The notes beneath the pieces are model-generated. The model saw only the letters and a list, made by a program, of their open reading frames with translations. It was not told the DNA's origin and made no database searches. Positions 8,186 to 17,516 of a stretch of 64,000 nucleotides of DNA are shown here, one piece after another. Each line of letters begins with the position of its first letter. Position 1 is the stretch's first letter. The position numbers and the translations under genes are program-made. The DNA is taken from assembly GCA_029624735.1 (NCBI GenBank), contig JARSSM010000022.1, positions 234,756 through 298,755 on the forward strand. The letters run 5' to 3'. This DNA is from Defluviicoccus sp. Lineage in GTDB: Bacteria; Pseudomonadota; Alphaproteobacteria; Rhodospirillales; Defluviicoccaceae.

Positions 8186-9820
8186 TCAACTCTGGCCGCC
8201 CGGTTCCGGGGTCATGACGATGGCGTGGCAGGGGCACTGCTCGAAGCAGACGGCACAGCCGGTGCACCGGTCATAATCGTAGCGGTACCGGTTGCCCGGC
8301 CCGAGCTTGATGATCGCATCCTCGGGGCAGGCGCCGTAGCAGCCGTCGCACTCGAAGCAGTTGCCGCACGACAGGCAGCGCTTGGCCTCGAAGGTCGCCT
8401 CCTTCTGCGTCAAGCCCTTCACGACTTCCTCGAAGGAGGACTGCCGCTTGCCAATCTCGATATGCCCCTGGGGCCGCTGACCGGCGTCGGTATAGAACCA
8501 CAGGTGCAGCTTCTCGAAGGATGCGATGTCCTTTTTCGGCGGCTTGGCGTAGCTATCGCCGCGCAGGTAGGCGTCGATGTTGCGCGCCGCCTTCTTGCCG
8601 TGGCCGACGGCGATCGTCACTGTCCGTTCCGAGGGCACCATGTCGCCGCCGGCGAACAGGCCCGGGTAGCCCGTCATCATGTTGGGCGCGACCTCGACGA
8701 CACCGTCACTCTTGAACGTGATGCCCGGGATCTGACGCAGGAAAGAGGTATCCGTGTCCTGGCCAAGCGCCAGGATCAGGTCGTTGGCTTCGACGGTCTC
8801 GAACTGACCTGTCGGCTGCGGCCGGCCCTTGTCGTCGACCTCCATCACTTCGACCGTGAAGGTGGTTTCATCAATCGATTTGATGGTCCGCAGCCAGTGG
8901 ATCTTGATCCCTTCTTCGAGCACCTCATCGGCCTCGAAGTCGTGCGCCGGCATGTGTTCGCGGTCACGCCGATAGATGATCATCGGCTCGTGGCCCAAGC
9001 GCAGAGCGACGCGCGCGGCATCCATGGCGGTGTTGCCGCCACCGTAGATGGCAACCCGGCGGCCTAGCTTCGGCGCATTGCCGGTTTCGACATCACGCAG
9101 GAAGCTGACCGCGTCCAGGACCTTGCCGGCGTCGCGCGATGGGATCTCGGTCCGCTTGCCGAGATGGGCCCCGACCGCGACGAAAATGGCGTCGAATCGG
9201 CCTTCCTTCTGCAGGGTCACCACGTCCTCGACCTTATGGTTGAGGACGATTTTGACCCCCATCGCCTCAATCCGCTGGATCTCACCGTCCAGGACGTCGC
9301 GCGGCAGGCGGTAGGCCGGAATACCGAAGTGCATCATTCCGCCGGCGAGCGGGCCGGCTTCGTGAATTTCGACCTCATGTCCCATCAGCCGGAGATGGTG
9401 AGCGCAGGACAGCCCGCTCGGGCCGGCGCCGATGATGAGGACCCGCTTGCCGCTCGGTGGCGCGCTGACGGTGGGCACCCATTTTTCGGCCAGCGCCATG
9501 TCACCAAGGAAGCGTTCGACAGCATGGATGCTGACGGTGCCGTCCAGGTTCTTACGATTGCAGTTGTCCTCGCACGGGTGATAGCAGACGCGCCCGTGCA
9601 CGGCCGGCATCGGGTTATCCTGGACGATGGTTTCCCATGCTTCGCGGAAACGACCACCTTGGGCGTGTGCCAGCCAGGCCTGGATGTTTTCGCCAGCGGG
9701 ACAGGCATTGTTGCAGGGCGGCAGCAGGTCCAGGTAGAGCGGTCGCTGGGTGCGAAACGGCCCCGTCCGGCGCTCGTGCGTCAGATCAGGTGGGCGGGTC
9801 AGATCGGCTGGTTGGCTCAT
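8186..9820 (-). CDS. GltD-like NAD(P)H oxidoreductase with C-terminal 2x[4Fe-4S] ferredoxin domain
   Basis: The start is ATG 9820 (MSQPADLT), chosen because GGAGGAGAGGAG lies just upstream; the product is 544 residues. It has an N-terminal Cys-rich helical domain (CNNACPAGENIQAW), an FAD-binding GAGPSGLSCAHHL, an NAD(P)-binding IYGGGNTAMDAARVA, and a C-terminal ferredoxin-like part with CLSCGNCFECDGC and CTGCAVCFEQCPCH. This is the glutamate-synthase-small-subunit or NfnB-like architecture, which moves electrons between NAD(P)H and an iron-sulfur partner. It is the first gene of a minus-strand set with nifJ 121 bases downstream. Coupling of the NifJ ferredoxin pool to NAD(P)H is a reasonable inference. 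Without a GltB partner it is not glutamate synthase. Confidence 0.88.
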   Translation of the reverse strand: MSQPADLTRPPDLTHERRTGPFRTQRPLYLDLLPPCNNACPAGENIQAWLAHAQGGRFREAWETIVQDNPMPAVHGRVCYHPCEDNCNRKNLDGTVSIHAVERFLGDMALAEKWVPTVSAPPSGKRVLIIGAGPSGLSCAHHLRLMGHEVEIHEAGPLAGGMMHFGIPAYRLPRDVLDGEIQRIEAMGVKIVLNHKVEDVVTLQKEGRFDAIFVAVGAHLGKRTEIPSRDAGKVLDAVSFLRDVETGNAPKLGRRVAIYGGGNTAMDAARVALRLGHEPMIIYRRDREHMPAHDFEADEVLEEGIKIHWLRTIKSIDETTFTVEVMEVDDKGRPQPTGQFETVEANDLILALGQDTDTSFLRQIPGITFKSDGVVEVAPNMMTGYPGLFAGGDMVPSERTVTIAVGHGKKAARNIDAYLRGDSYAKPPKKDIASFEKLHLWFYTDAGQRPQGHIEIGKRQSSFEEVVKGLTQKEATFEAKRCLSCGNCFECDGCYGACPEDAIIKLGPGNRYRYDYDRCTGCAVCFEQCPCHAIVMTPEPGGQS

Positions 9821-10242
9821 CGTTCTCCTCTCCTCCGGTTCGCAACAGTTCGGGCCGCTGACCCGCCTCTGCATTTGATGGCACGCCACCGGGCCGGCCG
9901 GCACAGCGGCGGCTCAGCGAAAAAAAGGGATGCTCGAACGTCTCCCGGCTATGCCGGTCGGACCGCGCGTTGGCAAGACCAGCGCTGCCAGAGCCGCTTG
10001 CGAAGCGAATCATCCGGCGGCCGCTGTGACGGGTGAGGCCTCTTGTTCGTGTGTCCGGCCTCGGTTGAAACCGATATGCCTTTCTTGCCCGCCGCGATCG
10101 TGCGAGATGGTCATGAAGCTCCCAGGGCGCGACCATAGCGCTGGCGGCGCCGGCAAACAAGATTGCGAACGCATAGCTCGCGTGCATTGTATGCATGGAC
10201 GTCAGAGGCGGGGGAGCCGGCGTTGGAAAAGGAGATCACGGC
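9821..10242. other. Gene-free stretch between divergent GltD-like and NnrU genes
   Basis: About 420 bases with no reading frame that resembles a protein in either direction. It must hold the promoters of the minus-strand GltD-like/nifJ set and of the plus-strand NnrU gene. The GltD-like ribosome site is at its left end and the NnrU ribosome site (AAAAGGAG) at its right end. I saw no clear FNR box or riboswitch. Confidence 0.5.
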
Positions 10243-10938
10243 ATGACCGGTTCGCTGGCTGGGCTCGGCCTCAGCGTGACCGCTTTCGTCGGTAGTCATT
10301 TCCTGCTCTCAAGCCGGCGCGTCCGCCATACGTTGGTCGCGTGGGTGGGTGAGATGGCCTTCCTCGGCCTCTACTCCTCGATCGCGCTTGCGACCTTCGT
10401 CTGGATGGTCGAGGCATACGCGGATGCGCCTTATCTGGAGCTTTGGCTGCCGCCGACCGCGCTCAAGCACCTGGCCCTGTCCGTCATGCCGTTCGCGTGC
10501 ATCCTTGTGATTTGCGGTTTGACGACACCAAGCCCGGCCGCGGTCTCGCTCGATCCGCAGGCACTCGCCCAGCGCGCGCCGGTCGGCATTCAGAAGGTGA
10601 CCCGTCATCCCGTGCTATGGGGCTTCGCGCTCTGGGGCGTGGTGCACCTGCTCGCGAACGGCGATGCGGCGTCCCTCCTTCTGTTCGGCGGCAATACCGT
10701 GCTGGCGCTGCTGGGAGCGCTGCACATCGATGCGCGCAAGCACGTGCTGCTCGGCCACCACTGGCAGCGCTTCGCCGCGGCAACTTCGTTCGTGCCGCTT
10801 GCGGCCCTCATCGACGGACGCGCGACGCTGAGGGTCGGCGAGATCGGCTGGTGGCGGATCGGCCTCGGTGTCGCCCTTTATGCCGTCCTAATTGTCGCGC
10901 ATCCGTGGTTGTTCGGGATCGCCGTCTGGCCGTTGTGA
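10243..10938 (+). CDS. NnrU family integral membrane protein
   Basis: A protein of 231 residues. ATG 10243 (MTGSLAGL) is preferred over an upstream in-frame start because AAAAGGAG lies 8-12 bases before it. It has about six hydrophobic helices. The family signature is near the N terminus (FVGSHFLLSSRRVR), in the middle (TRHPVLWGFALWGVVHLLANGD), and at DARKHVLLGHHWQRF. NnrU was named in denitrification clusters, but the family also occurs near carotenoid (zeta-carotene isomerase-like) and general genes. No denitrification genes are visible here. The function in this organism is unknown. Confidence 0.85.
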   Translation: MTGSLAGLGLSVTAFVGSHFLLSSRRVRHTLVAWVGEMAFLGLYSSIALATFVWMVEAYADAPYLELWLPPTALKHLALSVMPFACILVICGLTTPSPAAVSLDPQALAQRAPVGIQKVTRHPVLWGFALWGVVHLLANGDAASLLLFGGNTVLALLGALHIDARKHVLLGHHWQRFAAATSFVPLAALIDGRATLRVGEIGWWRIGLGVALYAVLIVAHPWLFGIAVWPL

Positions 10939-10966
10939 GCGGGGGCCGCTCGGCAGGCGATCAACT

Positions 10967-12211
10967 TCAAGCGAGGGTGAAGATCTCCATTGGCTGGCTG
11001 ATCCCGCGCAGCGCGTGCTGGCCCAGCGAGGTGAGCCGGTCGCCGGCAGCGCCGGGGCGGACCAGGCCGGCGAACGCCGCCGAGAACAGAAGCGGCCGCC
11101 CCAACGTTCGGCACAGCCCCTCGATCCGCGCGGCTTCGTTGGTTGCCGAGCCGATGACGGTAAAGGCAAGCCGCTTCGGCGTCCCGATGTTGCCGTACAT
11201 CACGTCGCCCAGATGCAGGGCGATGCCGAAGCCAAGCGATGGCAGACCGGCCGCAGCCCGCTCCATGTTCAGCGCATCGATGCGGCCGATCGCATCGAGG
11301 GCGGCTTCGAGCGCGCGGGCAGCAACCGCTTGATGCTGCGGGCAATCCTCGCAGGGGCCACGCGCGCCGGCGACGGGGAAAATCGCAAGCGCGCCGTCAC
11401 CGATAAAGCTCAAGACCTCGCCCTGATGCTCGATGATGGCGCCGGCCATGGCGTCGAAGAACGCGTTCAGGATCGCGAGGTAGTCCCGGCGCGGCAGGGT
11501 GTCCGCCAACGCCGTCGATCCACGCAGATCGCAGAACCAGATGACGGCGTGGATCTCCTCGCCATCGCCGCGGCGGATGAGGCCCTTCAGCACCTGCTCG
11601 CCGGTCTGCGGGCCGAGGTAGGTCTCGAGAATCGCCGTCGCTGAAAGGCGCAGCGTGTGCAGTTCATAGAGATGGGCGAGCATGGGCAGGGCTTCGTCCA
11701 GGCGCTCAAGCTCGGCCGAACCGAAGCCGCCCGGCTGGTCGGACGTGACCGTCAAGGCGCTGATCCGGCCGTCGCTGAAGCGTAGCGGCATGGCAACGTA
11801 ATCGGTCCCGCCCTGCTCCTTGAGATCGAGCAGCACCGGGTAGTCAAGGGCAGCGGCCGGTCCTTCCAGGCGGCGGCGAATGGCGCCCGCGCCCTCGAAC
11901 AGCGCCGCGTACGGGCTCTTGATGAAGCGTTCCTCCTGCACGATCGAATGCTGCGGCAGGAGCGTCTCCACGGCATCACTGCCGCGCTGCCACAGGTAGC
12001 TCGCGCCCAGGTACTGCGGATGCAAGGTGCGGATGAGAACGCGCAGGCGGAACAGTCGAATGCCGGCCGCGATAAGGCAGTTCCCCAGCCCCGCCGTCAA
12101 TGCTTCGGGTGTGGCGATCTCCCAGCCCTCGGTCAGCGCCCAGGCGACAACGGGGTTGGGTGAAATCGGCCGCAGCGGAAACGTCAGCGGCGGGGCGGCG
12201 GGCAGATCCAT
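10967..12211 (-). CDS. Class III adenylate/guanylate cyclase
   Basis: A protein of 414 residues from ATG 12211 (MDLPAAPPL). A farther in-frame start would run into the divergent amidohydrolase gene. The C-terminal half is a class III cyclase domain: the metal-binding aspartate in VIWFCDLRGSTALAD, the second in FIGDGALAIFP, and the transition-state Asn/Arg in SATNEAARIE. The N-terminal ~200 residues form an uncharacterised sensor-like region with a GAF-like flavour (YVAMPLRFSDGR), also seen in rhizobial cyclases. It is soluble and probably makes cAMP. In the segment VIGSATN a serine takes the place of the usual aspartate, so specificity should be treated with care. Confidence 0.88.
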   Translation of the reverse strand: MDLPAAPPLTFPLRPISPNPVVAWALTEGWEIATPEALTAGLGNCLIAAGIRLFRLRVLIRTLHPQYLGASYLWQRGSDAVETLLPQHSIVQEERFIKSPYAALFEGAGAIRRRLEGPAAALDYPVLLDLKEQGGTDYVAMPLRFSDGRISALTVTSDQPGGFGSAELERLDEALPMLAHLYELHTLRLSATAILETYLGPQTGEQVLKGLIRRGDGEEIHAVIWFCDLRGSTALADTLPRRDYLAILNAFFDAMAGAIIEHQGEVLSFIGDGALAIFPVAGARGPCEDCPQHQAVAARALEAALDAIGRIDALNMERAAAGLPSLGFGIALHLGDVMYGNIGTPKRLAFTVIGSATNEAARIEGLCRTLGRPLLFSAAFAGLVRPGAAGDRLTSLGQHALRGISQPMEIFTLA

Positions 12212-12326
12212 CGGTGCAGTCGTGACGGACAGACGAGCTGTGTGCACACAGGGATTAACGGCCCTGGCACAGCGCTTTCGCCACATTATGTAACAGCAGG
12301 GAACGGTCTCGGAAAGGGATGCAGCG

Positions 12327-13487
12327 ATGCCGGTCGAAGACGGGATTGCGGCACTGAAGCCCGACATGACGGACTGGCGGCGGTACTTGCATGCCCACGC
12401 CGAAACCGCCTTTCAGGAGCGTGAGACGGCAGCCTTCGTCGCAGCCCGGTTGCGAGAGTTCGGCATCGAGGTGCATGAAGGTCTGGCCGGGACCGGTGTC
12501 GTCGGCACGCTCCGCAACGGCGACGGCCCCGCGATCGGCCTGCGCGCGGATCTCGACGGCTTGCCGATTGCGGAAGAGACAGGACTCCCCTACGCGTCGA
12601 AGCACGCTGGCCGCATGCATGCCTGCGGCCACGACGGCCATACCGCGATGCTGCTGGGCGCCGCACGCTACCTTGCGCAAACGCGCCGCTTTGCCGGCAC
12701 TGTTCATTTCATCTTTCAGCCGGCGGAGGAAAACGAGGGCGGCGCCCGGGTGATGATCGAACAGGGGCTGTTCGAGCGCTTTCCCGTCCGCCAGGTCTTC
12801 GGCATGCACAACTGGCCAGCCATGCCGGCCGGCCATTTCGCGGTGCGGGCCGGGCCGATGATGGCGGCGTGCGACACCTTCGAAATCACGGTCAGCGGTA
12901 CGGGCTGCCACGGGGCAATGCCGCACTTCGGCTTCGACGCGATCGTGGCGGCGGCTGCCCTCGTCTCCACCCTGCAGACGATCGTGAGCCGCGCCGTCGA
13001 TCCACTGGAGGCGGCGGTGGTTTCGGTCACGCAGATTCACGCCGGCGATACCTGGAACGTCCTGCCAGCGCGTGCGGTGCTGAAGGGGACGATCCGCAGC
13101 TTCCAGCCGGCTGTGCGCGCGCGGATCGAAGCCGCCCTGAAGCGCATTGCCGAAGGAACGGCGGCCGCCCATGGCTGTCGCGCCGACGTGCACAACCTCA
13201 GGCATTATCCGGCAACGGTGAACGCCGACGCTGAAACCGAGCTGGCGGCCGCGGTGGCCGAGCGGGTTGTCGGTAAGGAGCGCGTCATCCGCAATCCGCC
13301 GCCAACCACGGGCTCGGAAGACTTTGCCTTCATGCTGCAGGCGACACCCGGCTGCTACATCTGGATCGGCAGCGGGCGGGGAAAAGAGGATCCGTCCCTG
13401 CATAGCCCGCACTACGACTTCAATGACGATATTTTGCCCGTAGGAGCCAGCTATTGGGCAAAGCTGGTCGAAACGGGCCTTGCCTGA
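12327..13487 (+). CDS. M20 family amidohydrolase (hippurate hydrolase-like)
   Basis: A 386-residue metal-dependent amidohydrolase of the M20/IAA-amino-acid hydrolase group. The two-metal site is visible as HACGHDGHTAML, the catalytic glutamates as FQPAEENEGGA, a ligand His in FGMHNWP, and the C-terminal metal His in HSPHYDFND. The dimerisation insert lies roughly at residues 185-300. Such enzymes release amino acids from N-acyl or N-aroyl conjugates in the cytoplasm. It is divergent from the cyclase gene with 115 bases between starts. The substrate cannot be fixed from sequence. Confidence 0.92.
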   Translation: MPVEDGIAALKPDMTDWRRYLHAHAETAFQERETAAFVAARLREFGIEVHEGLAGTGVVGTLRNGDGPAIGLRADLDGLPIAEETGLPYASKHAGRMHACGHDGHTAMLLGAARYLAQTRRFAGTVHFIFQPAEENEGGARVMIEQGLFERFPVRQVFGMHNWPAMPAGHFAVRAGPMMAACDTFEITVSGTGCHGAMPHFGFDAIVAAAALVSTLQTIVSRAVDPLEAAVVSVTQIHAGDTWNVLPARAVLKGTIRSFQPAVRARIEAALKRIAEGTAAAHGCRADVHNLRHYPATVNADAETELAAAVAERVVGKERVIRNPPPTTGSEDFAFMLQATPGCYIWIGSGRGKEDPSLHSPHYDFNDDILPVGASYWAKLVETGLA

Positions 13488-13648
13488 ACCCTGCCTGTTG
13501 GGTCCCAATTGGCAGCGGCGTTAACGCCGGGGCGGGCGCAGTGGACATGGTTTTTCCCCGATGGATTATCGGGTATAGTTGCGGACGAGGGATCAGGGGG
13601 CGCTGGTCCTGATCTTGCTAAGCACTGGTCAAGAGGAACGAAGAGGCG

Positions 13649-13993
13649 ATGAGCCGACCGGAAAAGCGAAGCTCGGATGGGACACCCACAACCAGCGTCG
13701 TCACCCGGCCGCGCGCGCGGACCAAGCGGCCCGCGATGTACAGGGTGTTGATGCTGAACGACGATTACACGCCGATGGAGTTCGTCGTTCATGTGTTAGA
13801 GCGGTTTTTTGCCAAGAACCACGAGGAAGCCGTCCGCATCATGCTGCACGTCCATCACCGTGGCGTCGGCGTCTGCGGGGTGTTCACCTACGAAGTCGCT
13901 GAGACCAAGGTGAACCAGGTAATGGATCTGGCGCGGCAGCGTCAGCATCCGCTGCAATGCACGATCGAAAAAGATGGCGGTGAAAGCGAATAG
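13649..13993 (+). CDS. clpS: ClpS, ATP-dependent Clp protease adaptor
   Basis: A 114-residue protein with an unstructured N-terminal arm of ~33 residues followed by the ClpS fold. The substrate-pocket segment is [16 protein letters not shown] and the ClpA-contact segment is [19 protein letters not shown]. ClpS delivers N-degron substrates to the ClpA chaperone. GAAGAGG precedes the ATG. It lies directly upstream of clpA (8 bases between stop and start), the normal operon in proteobacteria. Confidence 0.97.
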   Translation: MSRPEKRSSDGTPTTSVVTRPRARTKRPAMYRVLMLNDDYTPMEFVVHVLERFFAKNHEEAVRIMLHVHHRGVGVCGVFTYEVAETKVNQVMDLARQRQHPLQCTIEKDGGESE

Positions 13994-14001
13994 GTGAGGC
14001 C

Positions 14002-16317
14002 GTGCTGTCAAAGAACCTCGAGCAGACCCTGCACCGCGCCCTCGCGCTCGCAACCGAGCGGCGCCACGAGTACGCCACGCTTGAGCACCTGCTGCTCGCC
14101 TTGACCGAAGACCCGGAAGCGGTCCCTGTCCTCAAGGCGTGCGGCGTCGACATTGCCCAGCTCGGCCGCGACCTGCTGCATTTCGTCGATGTCGAACTGC
14201 GCAGCCTCAAGACCGCGCTTGCCGCCGATCCGAAGCCGACCGCCGGTTTCCAGCGTGTCGTCCAGCGCTCGGTGATCCACGTCCAGTCGTCGGGCCGCGA
14301 CGAAGTGACGGGCGCCAACGTCCTGGTCGCTCTTTTCTCTGAGAGAGAGTCGCACGCGGTATACTTCCTGCAAGCACAGGAGATGACCCGGCTCGATGCG
14401 GTCAACTTCATCGCGCACGGGATCGCCAAGGTTGCCGGGGAGTCGCGCAAGCGGCCTGTCCAGGGCGCCGATGAAGAGGCGGGCGCGGAGAAGGTGGTGC
14501 GTAAGGGACACGAGGCCTTGGAAACCTACTGCGTTGACCTCAATCGCAAGGCCAAGGACGGACGCATCGACCCGCTGATCGGCCGTGAGCTCGAAATCGA
14601 GCGGACGATCCAGATCCTGTGCCGGCGCAACAAGAACAATCCGTTGTTCGTCGGCGACCCCGGCGTCGGCAAGACGGCGCTGGCCGAAGGACTGGCGTGG
14701 CGCATCGTCCGCGGCGAAGTCCCGGACGTGCTGAAAAATGCGACGATCTATGCTCTCGACATGGGCACGCTCCTGGCCGGCACCCGCTACCGCGGCGACT
14801 TCGAGGAGCGCCTCAAGAACGTCATGTCGGAACTGGAAGCGATCCCCGGCGCGGTCCTGTTCATCGATGAGATCCACACCGTTGTCGGCGCCGGTGCGAC
14901 CAGCGGCGGATCGATGGACGCTTCCAACATCCTGAAGCCCTCGCTGGCATCGGGTACCCTGCGCTGCATCGGCTCGACGACCTACAAGGAATACCGCAAC
15001 CACTTCGAGAAGGACCGCGCGCTGGTCCGAAGGTTCCAGAAAATCGACATCTACGAGCCGTCGATCGATGACTCGATCAAGATCCTGCAGGGACTGAAGG
15101 GCTGCTTCGAGGGCCATCACGGCGTCAAGTATACGGCCGAGGCGTTGCGCGCGGCGGTCGAGCTGTCGGCCCGCTACATCAATGACCGCAAGCTGCCGGA
15201 CAAGGCCATCGACGTCATCGACGAAGTGGGTGCGGCGCGCATGCTGCACCCGCCGCACAAGCGGCGGACGACGGTCACCGTGCGCGATGTCGAAGAGGTC
15301 GTGGCGAAGATCGCCCGCATCCCGCCGAAAAGCGTTTCGACCGACGACCGCAAGGCCCTGCAGACTCTCGATCGCGACCTGAAGACGGTGGTGTTCGGCC
15401 AGGACAACGCGATCGAAGCGCTGGCAAGTGCGATCAAGCTCGCTCGCGCCGGTCTGCGCGAGCCGGAGAAGCCGATCGGCTGCTACCTGTTCTCGGGACC
15501 GACCGGCGTCGGCAAAACCGAGGTCGCCCGCCAGCTCGCACACGTGCTAGGGATCGAGCTCGTCCGCTTCGACATGTCGGAATACATGGAGCGGCACAGC
15601 GTCTCGCGCCTGATCGGGGCGCCACCGGGCTATGTTGGCTTCGACCAGGGCGGACTGCTCACGGACGCGATCGACAAGCAGCCGCACGCGGTTCTCCTGC
15701 TCGATGAGATCGAGAAGGCGCACCCGGACCTGTTCAACATCCTTTTGCAGGTGATGGATCACGGCAAGCTCACCGACCACAACGGCAAGAGCGTCGATTT
15801 CCGCAACGTCATCCTGATCATGACGACCAACGCCGGTGCGTCCGAGCTCGCCAAGCCAGCGATCGGCTTCGAGCGCTCGGAAAGGATCGGTGACGATCAG
15901 GAGGCGATCGAGCGCATGTTCACGCCGGAGTTCCGCAACCGCCTGGACTCGGTGATCCCGTTCGCGGCGCTGACCCAGGACGTCGTTCTGCGCGTCGTCG
16001 ACAAATTCGTGATGCTGCTTGAAGTCCAGCTGTCCGACCGCCAGGTGACCATCGAGCTCTCGGACGAGGCGCGCAAGTGGTTGGCCGAGCGTGGCTATGA
16101 CCTGCGCTTCGGTGCCCGCCCGTTGGGCCGGGTCATTCAGGAGCACATCAAGAAGGCGCTGGCCGAGGAGCTCCTGTTCGGGCGCTTGGCCAAAGGCGGC
16201 GTCGTCCGCGTCACCCTCGTCGACGGCAAGCCGGCGTTCGAGTACCCGGAGATCATTCCCCAGCTGCCGCCACCAGGCCGCAAGGGGAAGCCGAAGCAGC
16301 TGGAGCCGGCCCGCTGA
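14002..16317 (+). CDS. clpA: ClpA, ATPase subunit of the ClpAP protease
   Basis: A 771-residue Hsp100 protein starting at GTG 14002. An N-terminal Clp_N repeat (about 1-150) docks ClpS. AAA module 1 has Walker A GDPGVGKTALAEG near residue 217 and Walker B LFIDEIHT. AAA module 2 has Walker A GPTGVGKTEVARQ near residue 499 and Walker B LLLDEIEKAHPD. There is no ClpB-type coiled-coil middle domain, and the length fits ClpA. It unfolds substrates and threads them into ClpP, which is not in this window. The C-terminal tail is basic and Pro-rich. Confidence 0.98.
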   Translation: MLSKNLEQTLHRALALATERRHEYATLEHLLLALTEDPEAVPVLKACGVDIAQLGRDLLHFVDVELRSLKTALAADPKPTAGFQRVVQRSVIHVQSSGRDEVTGANVLVALFSERESHAVYFLQAQEMTRLDAVNFIAHGIAKVAGESRKRPVQGADEEAGAEKVVRKGHEALETYCVDLNRKAKDGRIDPLIGRELEIERTIQILCRRNKNNPLFVGDPGVGKTALAEGLAWRIVRGEVPDVLKNATIYALDMGTLLAGTRYRGDFEERLKNVMSELEAIPGAVLFIDEIHTVVGAGATSGGSMDASNILKPSLASGTLRCIGSTTYKEYRNHFEKDRALVRRFQKIDIYEPSIDDSIKILQGLKGCFEGHHGVKYTAEALRAAVELSARYINDRKLPDKAIDVIDEVGAARMLHPPHKRRTTVTVRDVEEVVAKIARIPPKSVSTDDRKALQTLDRDLKTVVFGQDNAIEALASAIKLARAGLREPEKPIGCYLFSGPTGVGKTEVARQLAHVLGIELVRFDMSEYMERHSVSRLIGAPPGYVGFDQGGLLTDAIDKQPHAVLLLDEIEKAHPDLFNILLQVMDHGKLTDHNGKSVDFRNVILIMTTNAGASELAKPAIGFERSERIGDDQEAIERMFTPEFRNRLDSVIPFAALTQDVVLRVVDKFVMLLEVQLSDRQVTIELSDEARKWLAERGYDLRFGARPLGRVIQEHIKKALAEELLFGRLAKGGVVRVTLVDGKPAFEYPEIIPQLPPPGRKGKPKQLEPAR

Positions 16318-16364
16318 CGGCGCCCGACCCTGCGGCTTGACGCCGTAAACCGCCACGTTTAACG

Positions 16365-16402
16365 CTTCCTCTCGTCGCGCCGGACGCGACAATGAGAGGA
16401 GG
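16365..16402 (+). promoter_or_regulatory. Hairpin that buries the ribosome-binding site of the CoA-transferase
   Basis: Inverted arms CTTCCTCTC (16365-16373) and GAGAGGAGG (16394-16402) pair at nine positions, one of them G-T. The inner arms GTCGCG and CGCGAC pair fully. The loop is the five bases CCGGA and the bases AAT form a bulge. The AGGAGG Shine-Dalgarno six bases before GTG 16408 is entirely in the stem. It has no U-tract, so it is a poor terminator for clpA. A translational control role is inference. Confidence 0.4.
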
Positions 16403-16407
16403 CAATC

Positions 16408-17499
16408 GTGGCGGGTTTTCTTAAGGGCTTGCGCGTTCTCGACATGAGCCAGTACCTGCCGGGGCCCTATGCCGCGCGGATGCTGGCGGATATGGGCGCG
16501 GAGGTCGTCAAGGTCGAACCGCCGGGCGGCGATCCGGTGCGCAACCTCGATGCCGAGGGCAAGCCCGGCGAATCACCGTTCTACGGCATCGTCAATGCCG
16601 GCAAGACCGTCGTCACGATTGACCTCAAGTCGGCCGAGGGGCGGGCGGAGTTCGTCGACCTCGTGCGGCTGGCGGATATCCTTTTGGAATCCTACCGCCC
16701 TGGCGCGATGGACCGCTTGGGCTTCGGACCGGCGCGGCTGAAGGAGATCAACCCGGGTCTGATCCACTGCGCCCTTTCCGGCTTCGGCCAGACCGGGCCG
16801 GCGCGCCTCGCCTCCGGCCACGACCTCAACTACGAGGCGATGACGGGCGGTCTCAGCATTTGCGGCACGGCCGAGACGCCGGTGATCCCGTTCCCACCGA
16901 TGGCGGACTATGCAGGCGCCCTGCAGGCGGTGATTGCCGTTCTCGGCGCGCTGGTGGGGCGCGATCACGGCAGCCCCGGCTGCCACCTCGATGTCAGCCT
17001 GATGGAATCGCTGCTGGCGTGGCAGGAGCTTGGGATGGCGCTGCCGGCCAAGCGTGCCGGCGGCCTGATCAACGGCGGTGCCGCCGGCTATCAGGTCTAT
17101 CGCACCGCCGACGGCGGCTTCGTCTCCTTGAGCCCGTTGGAGCCAAAGTTCTGGGCCAATTTCTGCACGGCGGTTGGCCGGCCGGACTGGATTGAACGCC
17201 GGTTCGAGCCAATGCCGCAGACGGCGCTGATCGGGGAAGTGCAGGCGCTGTTCGCCAGTCAACCGCGCGCCTACTGGGAAGCGTTGCTCGACCCGGCGGA
17301 ATGCTGCTTCCAGGCCATCCTCGAATACGACGAGCTGGAAGACCATCCGCACCACCGCGCGCGCGGCCTGTTGCAGCGGCGCGGCCGCTTCAAGGAGGTG
17401 CTGTTTCCAGTGCTGGTCGATGAGCAACCGCCGCGGCCGCGCACAGCCGTGCGTGATGCCTCGCTGGCCGAAGTGCTGGCGGCGTGGAAGAAGGAGTGA
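16408..17499 (+). CDS. CaiB/BaiF family CoA-transferase
   Basis: A 363-residue class III CoA-transferase starting at GTG 16408 after GAGAGGAGG. Family marks are the opening LKGLRVLDMSQYLPGPYAARML, the repeated GAEVVKVEPPGGDP, NPGLIHCALSGFGQTGP, and the catalytic aspartate region HLDVSLMESLLAW. Members such as alpha-methylacyl-CoA racemase, formyl-CoA transferase and CaiB act on acyl-CoA thioesters in the cytoplasm. The neighbours (clpA, hicBA) give no pathway hint, so the acyl substrate is unknown. Confidence 0.92.
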   Translation: MAGFLKGLRVLDMSQYLPGPYAARMLADMGAEVVKVEPPGGDPVRNLDAEGKPGESPFYGIVNAGKTVVTIDLKSAEGRAEFVDLVRLADILLESYRPGAMDRLGFGPARLKEINPGLIHCALSGFGQTGPARLASGHDLNYEAMTGGLSICGTAETPVIPFPPMADYAGALQAVIAVLGALVGRDHGSPGCHLDVSLMESLLAWQELGMALPAKRAGGLINGGAAGYQVYRTADGGFVSLSPLEPKFWANFCTAVGRPDWIERRFEPMPQTALIGEVQALFASQPRAYWEALLDPAECCFQAILEYDELEDHPHHRARGLLQRRGRFKEVLFPVLVDEQPPRPRTAVRDASLAEVLAAWKKE

Positions 17500-17516
17500 G
17501 CGAACTCGAGCGTTCG

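Noticed and set aside
9930..10295. Plus-strand frame of 121 codons between the GltD-like and NnrU genes
   Set aside because: Cys/Arg-rich product without motif, overlapping the NnrU start in another frame.
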